Assembly: GCF_000423005.1 (NCBI RefSeq)
Contig: NZ_AUHD01000020.1
Coordinates: 1-36,249, forward strand
Direction of reading: 5' to 3'
Source: Gelidibacter mesophilus DSM 14095
GTDB lineage: Bacteria > Bacteroidota > Bacteroidia > Flavobacteriales > Flavobacteriaceae
DNA length: 36,249 nucleotides
Shown: piece after piece, positions 32,914-36,249 of the stretch
Numbering within the stretch: position 1 is the stretch's first letter
How the letters are laid out: the number at the start of each line of letters is the position of its first letter
Position numbers and translations under genes: made by a program
Notes under the pieces: generated by a model
Told to the model about the DNA's origin: nothing
What the model saw: the letters and a program-made list of their open reading frames with translations, nothing else
The model's database searches: none

Positions 32914-32971
32914 TTATAAATCCTTTTAAAACGTTTCAGTCAACCTTATCCATTTCCAAAAACCAAAACCT

Positions 32972-33451
32972 ATGGATTTAAAAAGCTTTTATGATTTAAA
33001 GATAAATGATCTAAAAGAGGATCCTATTGATCTCAGTAATTTTAAAGGAAAACATATCCTGATTGTCAACGTCGCTTCAAAATGTGGGTTTGCACCTCAG
33101 TATAAGGAGCTACAGACACTCTATGAGAATCACAAGAAACATCTTCAAGTTATTGGTGTACCCTGCAATCAGTTTGGAGGACAAGAACCAGGAGACGCAG
33201 CTGAGATAGAAGAATTTTGCCAAGTGAATTACGGCGTTGATTTTCTCATGACCGAAAAAATTGATGTGAAAGGCAAAAACCAACATCCGCTTTTTGAATG
33301 GCTCACTGAGGAAGCATTAAACGGTGTGTCCAGTTCCAAAGTTAAATGGAATTTTCAAAAGTACCTTATCGATGATCAGGGCAAACTCATTGATTATTAT
33401 TATTCTATTACTAGTCCTACAAGCAAGAAAATCTTAAAGTATCTAAAATAA
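32972..33451 (+). CDS. Glutathione peroxidase family protein (thiol peroxidase)
   Basis: A 159-residue peroxidase reducing hydrogen and lipid peroxides, often with thioredoxin rather than glutathione in bacteria. The catalytic Cys is C38 in NVASKCGFAPQY. The second signature is GVPCNQFGGQEPG (62-74), holding the catalytic Gln and the probable resolving Cys, and the Trp motif is KWNFQKYLI near residue 130. There is no signal peptide, so it is cytoplasmic. It is part of the photoprotection group. A bacillithiol-making organism (see bshB1) would use other thiols as reductant; this is inference. Confidence 0.93.
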   Translation: MDLKSFYDLKINDLKEDPIDLSNFKGKHILIVNVASKCGFAPQYKELQTLYENHKKHLQVIGVPCNQFGGQEPGDAAEIEEFCQVNYGVDFLMTEKIDVKGKNQHPLFEWLTEEALNGVSSSKVKWNFQKYLIDDQGKLIDYYYSITSPTSKKILKYLK

Positions 33452-33691
33452 AAATTAGGATTTCTTTTAGTCCTTAATAAATTAAATTTAGAAAACTTAA
33501 TACACTACAACCGATGTTTGGTTTTTTTATAAACAGGTCAGAATCAAAAAGAACCACAATTATAGTACGAAGCCTTGATGAAAAAATGGCACCGTCTTTC
33601 TGGCTCCGATTGGTCTAAAAGTGATGAAAAATATGTTGAAGCACAAAAATTTTGGATACATTAGAGGTTATGAATTCAAACATATAGTATC
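33452..33691. other. Gap between glutathione peroxidase and TspO
   Basis: 240 bases. An imperfect hairpin (ATTAGGA with TCCTTAAT, 33456-33481) may end the upstream transcript. A 28-codon frame with an ATG at 33578 (MKKWHRLSGSDWSK and on) has no known relative. TGTTTGGTTTTTTTATAAACA (33514-33534) holds TGTTT/AAACA arms but does not match the shared element. Confidence 0.4.
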
Positions 33692-34153
33692 ATGAAATTT
33701 CTTAAATTCTTTTTTATTTTTCTCGTTTTCAATTTAGGGGCCTTAGGCCTGGGCGTTTTATTAATGGGCAATGGACCAACCAGCGATTGGTACACTTCTA
33801 TGAACCAAGCCCCATGGACGCCACCTAATTGGATTTTTGGAACTGCTTGGTCCTTCATCATGCTGTGTTTTTCTTTTTACATGACCTTTCTTTATCTTAA
33901 GCACCCAACAAAGAAGGTCTTGACGCTTTTTATCATACAATTCATCTTAAATGTCGCATGGAATTATGTTTTTTTTAATCAGCATTTAATTGCTATCGGC
34001 TTGGGAACAATAATTGCATTAACCATAATTATTACTGCGTTTTTGGTCACATATTTAAAAGTAATAAAAGGCTATACCTTATTCATTCTTCCATATTTTA
34101 TTTGGATTTGCATCGCGACCTCACTCAATTTATACATTCTAATTTATAACTAA
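33692..34153 (+). CDS. Tryptophan-rich sensory protein (TspO/MBR family)
   Basis: A 153-residue membrane protein with five helices. The signature WYTSMNQAPWTPPNWIFG (about 31-48) and the Asn-rich LNVAWNYVFFNQH (about 87-99) are typical. TspO binds porphyrins and in bacteria has been tied to light, tetrapyrrole and oxidative-stress responses. The neighbours (glutathione peroxidase, SRPBCC protein, photolyase) repeat an association known in Bacteroidota. It is followed after 28 bases by the SRPBCC gene. Length and helix count are normal. Confidence 0.93.
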   Translation: MKFLKFFFIFLVFNLGALGLGVLLMGNGPTSDWYTSMNQAPWTPPNWIFGTAWSFIMLCFSFYMTFLYLKHPTKKVLTLFIIQFILNVAWNYVFFNQHLIAIGLGTIIALTIIITAFLVTYLKVIKGYTLFILPYFIWICIATSLNLYILIYN

Positions 34154-34181
34154 ACAGCTACCTACTTTCGTGGGCTCTATG

Positions 34182-34664
34182 ATGAAAATATACACGCTTC
34201 ATAAAAAGCAAAACTTGCCAATAAGTCTAGAAACGGCATGGAACTTTCTTTCAGATCCCAAAAATCTGAAGACAATTACTCCAGATTACATGGGCTTCAA
34301 TATTATAGCCGGTGCTGATCGTCCGATGTTTGCGGGACAAATCATTCAATACATTGTGACGCCTGTTTTTGGAATCAAAACGAAATGGGTCACTGAAATT
34401 ACCCATAGTGTCACCAACCATTATTTTGTGGATGAGCAGCGCTTTGGGCCGTATGCCTTATGGCATCATAAACATTTTATAAAAGCAATTGACGGTGGCG
34501 TGGAAATGGAAGATATTATCGATTATAAAGTTCCTTTTGGAATTTTAGGACAATTGATGCATCCGTTGCTTGTAAAACCCAAATTGGAAGAAATATTCGA
34601 TTTTAGAACCAAGAAATTAGAAGCCCTTTTTGGAGTTTATAACGAGAAAATTCCGGCAGGATAG
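34182..34664 (+). CDS. SRPBCC-family (START-like) ligand-binding protein
   Basis: A 160-residue protein of the SRPBCC/Bet v1-like fold, which forms a hydrophobic pocket. The N-terminal strand and helix (TAWNFLSDPKNLKTITP) and DRPMFAGQIIQYIV fit the cyclase/dehydrase type, and the C-terminal helix (PKLEEIFDFRTKKLEALF) closes the pocket. Upstream in-frame ATGs at 34170 and 34179 exist; I chose 34182 as the closest to the conserved part. It lies between tspO and the photolyase gene, a pairing common in Bacteroidota. The ligand is unknown; a carotenoid, flavin or lipid is possible. Confidence 0.85.
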   Translation: MKIYTLHKKQNLPISLETAWNFLSDPKNLKTITPDYMGFNIIAGADRPMFAGQIIQYIVTPVFGIKTKWVTEITHSVTNHYFVDEQRFGPYALWHHKHFIKAIDGGVEMEDIIDYKVPFGILGQLMHPLLVKPKLEEIFDFRTKKLEALFGVYNEKIPAG

Positions 34665-34782
34665 CTTTTTCAAAGGCAATTGAAGTTGAATTTAAAATCA
34701 CATACCTGTCTGTAATATAGAGATTTGAATTGCCAATATCAAAATATTGCTTAGATAAACTTAAAACTTGAATCCCTAAAAC

Positions 34783-36087
34783 ATGAAACAACCCCTTACC
34801 ATATTCTGGTTCCGTCGTGATTTGAGATTGGACGATAATATCGGATTTCACCAAGCCTTAAGAGCAGAGCATCCCGTACTGCCTCTCTTTATTTTCGATA
34901 CAGAAATTTTGGATCATCTTCCAGAGGACGATGCAAGAGTGAGCTTTATTTTTGAAACACTTCAGAACATGCGGCAGGTTTTACAAGATCAACATGGCAG
35001 TAGTTTGGCAATATACCATGGCAAACCATTAGACATCTACAAGCAACTTATTGCCGATTATGAGATTGCTGAAGTTTATACCAACCATGATTATGAACCT
35101 TATGCTCGAGAGCGGGATTGTAAGATCAAAGCGTTTCTTTCAGAAAAAAATATCCCTTTCAAAACCTTTAAGGATCACCTTATATTTGAAAAGGACGAAG
35201 TTGTGAAAAAAGATGGCGACCCCTATTTAGTATATACACCATATATGAAGGTTTGGAAAGCTAAATTTAAAACTATTGATTTGGAAATTTTTTATACGAA
35301 TTCCTATCTCGATAATTTGGCTAAAAACACACGCTTACCAAACTTGAGCTTATCAGATATCGGTTTTAATAAATCGTCGCAAAAAATAGCCAATTATGAT
35401 GTGACCCCTACGCTCATCCAGGACTACGAATACACTCGAAATTTTCCGGCAAAGGATAGTACATCCCGGTTAGGGCCCCACTTGCGCTTTGGAACGGTGA
35501 GCGTCCGTAAAATAATTAAAAAGGCCGTTGCTGAAAAGAATGAAGTATTTTGGCAGGAACTTATCTGGCGCGAATTTTTTGCGCAAATTTTATGGCATTT
35601 TCCAAATACCGTAAGTGAAAGTTTTAAGCCGAAATATGACCGCATTGAATGGCGCAATAACGAAGCGGAATTCAAACTTTGGTGTCAAGGACAAACTGGC
35701 TACCCTTTAGTGGATGCTGGAATGCGACAACTTAATGAAACCGGTTTTATGCACAATCGGGTGCGAATGTTGGTGGGCAGTTTTTTATGCAAACACCTTT
35801 TAATAGATTGGCGATGGGGAGAGGCCTATTTTGCCGAAAAGCTGCACGATTATGAGATGGCTAGCAATGTTGGCAATTGGCAATGGGTTGCGGGAACTGG
35901 CGTGGATGCTGCACCCTATTTCAGGATTTTTAATCCAACAACACAGATTGAAAAATTTGACAAGGATTTAAAGTACATCAAGAAATGGGTGCCGGAATTT
36001 CAAGAATTGACCTACGCCGAGAAAATGGTGGATCACAAAGAAGCCAGGGAACGCTGTCTGAAGGTCTATAAAAACGCACTGGATTAA
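34783..36087 (+). CDS. phr: Deoxyribodipyrimidine photolyase (cryptochrome/photolyase family, class I)
   Basis: A 434-residue flavoprotein that splits pyrimidine dimers using blue light. The N-terminal antenna domain begins FWFRRDLRLDDN (about 9-20). The FAD domain holds STSRLGPHLRFGTVS (about 227-241), WQELIWREF (about 258-266) and the FAD-binding GNWQWVAGTGVDAAPYFRIF (366-385), whose Asp faces the flavin N5. Length is slightly short of the E. coli enzyme (472), usual for class I in this phylum. A DASH or other cryptochrome is less likely, given the intact repair-type motifs. The IS3 element begins only 11 bases after its stop. Confidence 0.92.
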   Translation: MKQPLTIFWFRRDLRLDDNIGFHQALRAEHPVLPLFIFDTEILDHLPEDDARVSFIFETLQNMRQVLQDQHGSSLAIYHGKPLDIYKQLIADYEIAEVYTNHDYEPYARERDCKIKAFLSEKNIPFKTFKDHLIFEKDEVVKKDGDPYLVYTPYMKVWKAKFKTIDLEIFYTNSYLDNLAKNTRLPNLSLSDIGFNKSSQKIANYDVTPTLIQDYEYTRNFPAKDSTSRLGPHLRFGTVSVRKIIKKAVAEKNEVFWQELIWREFFAQILWHFPNTVSESFKPKYDRIEWRNNEAEFKLWCQGQTGYPLVDAGMRQLNETGFMHNRVRMLVGSFLCKHLLIDWRWGEAYFAEKLHDYEMASNVGNWQWVAGTGVDAAPYFRIFNPTTQIEKFDKDLKYIKKWVPEFQELTYAEKMVDHKEARERCLKVYKNALD

Positions 36088-36098
36088 TTCGATAATAT

Positions 36099-36249
36099 TG
36101 TAAGCTTCCCCTAAAACCGAACTGTTTAAAAGTAGAATAATTATCTTAATTTTAAACAGTATTATGAGAAAGAGTAAATTTTCACCACAGCAGATCGCAA
36201 AGATCCTAAAGGAGTTCGACAACGGAAAGAGCGTAGACGAGATCAGTCG
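36099..36249 (+). mobile_element. Left end of an IS3-family insertion sequence, cut by the window edge
   Basis: A likely terminal repeat begins TGTAAGCTTCCCCT at 36099, 11 bases after the photolyase stop; TG at the tip and a CCCC-containing end are usual for IS3-family elements in this phylum. Inside it lies a perfect 11-bp inverted repeat, ACTGTTTAAAA (36121-36131) and TTTTAAACAGT (36150-36160), directly before the orfA ATG, which may bear on orfA expression. The rest of the element is outside the window. Confidence 0.75.
36164..36249 (+). CDS. IS3-family transposase OrfA, N-terminal fragment
   Basis: The frame starts MRKSKFSPQQIAKILKEFD and continues GKSVDEIS to the window edge (28 full codons). 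This is the first helix-turn-helix of the OrfA of IS3-family elements of the IS407 type (M(R/K)KSKF...QI...L.E...G..V.EI). Truncation is by the window only. OrfB would be expected in the next frame, beyond the edge. Confidence 0.85.
   Translation, partial: MRKSKFSPQQIAKILKEFDNGKSVDEIS

Noticed and set aside
33578-33664. A 28-codon frame (MKKWHRLSGSDWSK and on) before tspO
   Set aside because: I first suspected a DUF2256-like protein, often found near photolyases, but the cysteine motif is missing.
36121-36160. TGTTTAAAA/TTTTAAACA arms at the IS3 end as another copy of the shared operator
   Set aside because: Spacing and flanks differ from the elements at 22153 and 28672, there is no matching -7 element, and it belongs to the IS.
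1-36249. CRISPR array, prophage, toxin-antitoxin or defence island
   Set aside because: No regularly spaced repeats, phage structural genes, nucleases or toxin-antitoxin pairs were found; the genes are metabolic, envelope, sensing and repair functions.

Overview
The window reads as chromosome of a member of the Bacteroidota, most likely family Flavobacteriaceae. The DNA is AT-rich and many genes have a Bacteroidota-type -7 element (TAnnTTTG) close to the start codon. Family markers include BshB1 of bacillithiol synthesis, a fused ResB/CcsA cytochrome c assembly protein, and the DUF2520 / KdsC-like / UbiA-like / Maf gene order. Both ends fall inside insertion sequences: the 3' end of an ISAon1/ISL3-type transposase on the left and the 5' end of an IS3-family element on the right. 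This looks like an assembly segment broken at repeats rather than a defined island.

Layout. 1-520: IS end and a minus-strand tRNA-His with its own promoter and terminator. 532-3959 (minus): bshB1, rlmF, a TMEM175-like channel and a trans-sulfuration enzyme. 4231-8920: HAD phosphatase, a decayed GNAT remnant, mscL and ccsBA. 9262-10576: truncated haemoglobin plus a small membrane protein, divergent from a Crp/Fnr regulator whose last 15 codons are cut off by a stop. 10738-15534: a housekeeping run (DUF2520, KdsC-like phosphatase, UbiA-like prenyltransferase, Maf, lipoprotein, small MscS-like channel). 15697-21090: a secreted PIG-L deacetylase, a 35-residue membrane micro-protein, a sodium:solute symporter and a Gfo/Idh dehydrogenase. 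21148-24182: a DUF2911 protein, then a TetR regulator with an AarF/UbiB-type kinase. 24369-28560: a sensor kinase with eight PAS domains and an overlapping response regulator. 28736-36087: a photoprotection-type group (SDR with DUF2867, an unknown protein, FolE, a small helical protein, a frameshifted SDR, glutathione peroxidase, TspO, SRPBCC protein and photolyase).

The most interesting signal is regulatory. The TetR gene and the SDR gene that opens the photoprotection group lie about 6.5 kb apart, with the kinase system between them. Both carry an upstream element with identical bases and spacing: TTTTGTTTAA, 14 bases, TGTTAAACAT, 4 bases, then TATCTT. A weaker version lies before the unknown gene at 30575. 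I infer a shared regulon linking the TetR/AarF pair to light or oxidative-stress defence. A second regulatory story is the FNR-like box (TGAT-N4-ATCA) and a further inverted repeat in the gap between the haemoglobin operon and the truncated Crp/Fnr gene. No CRISPR array, prophage or recognised defence system was seen.
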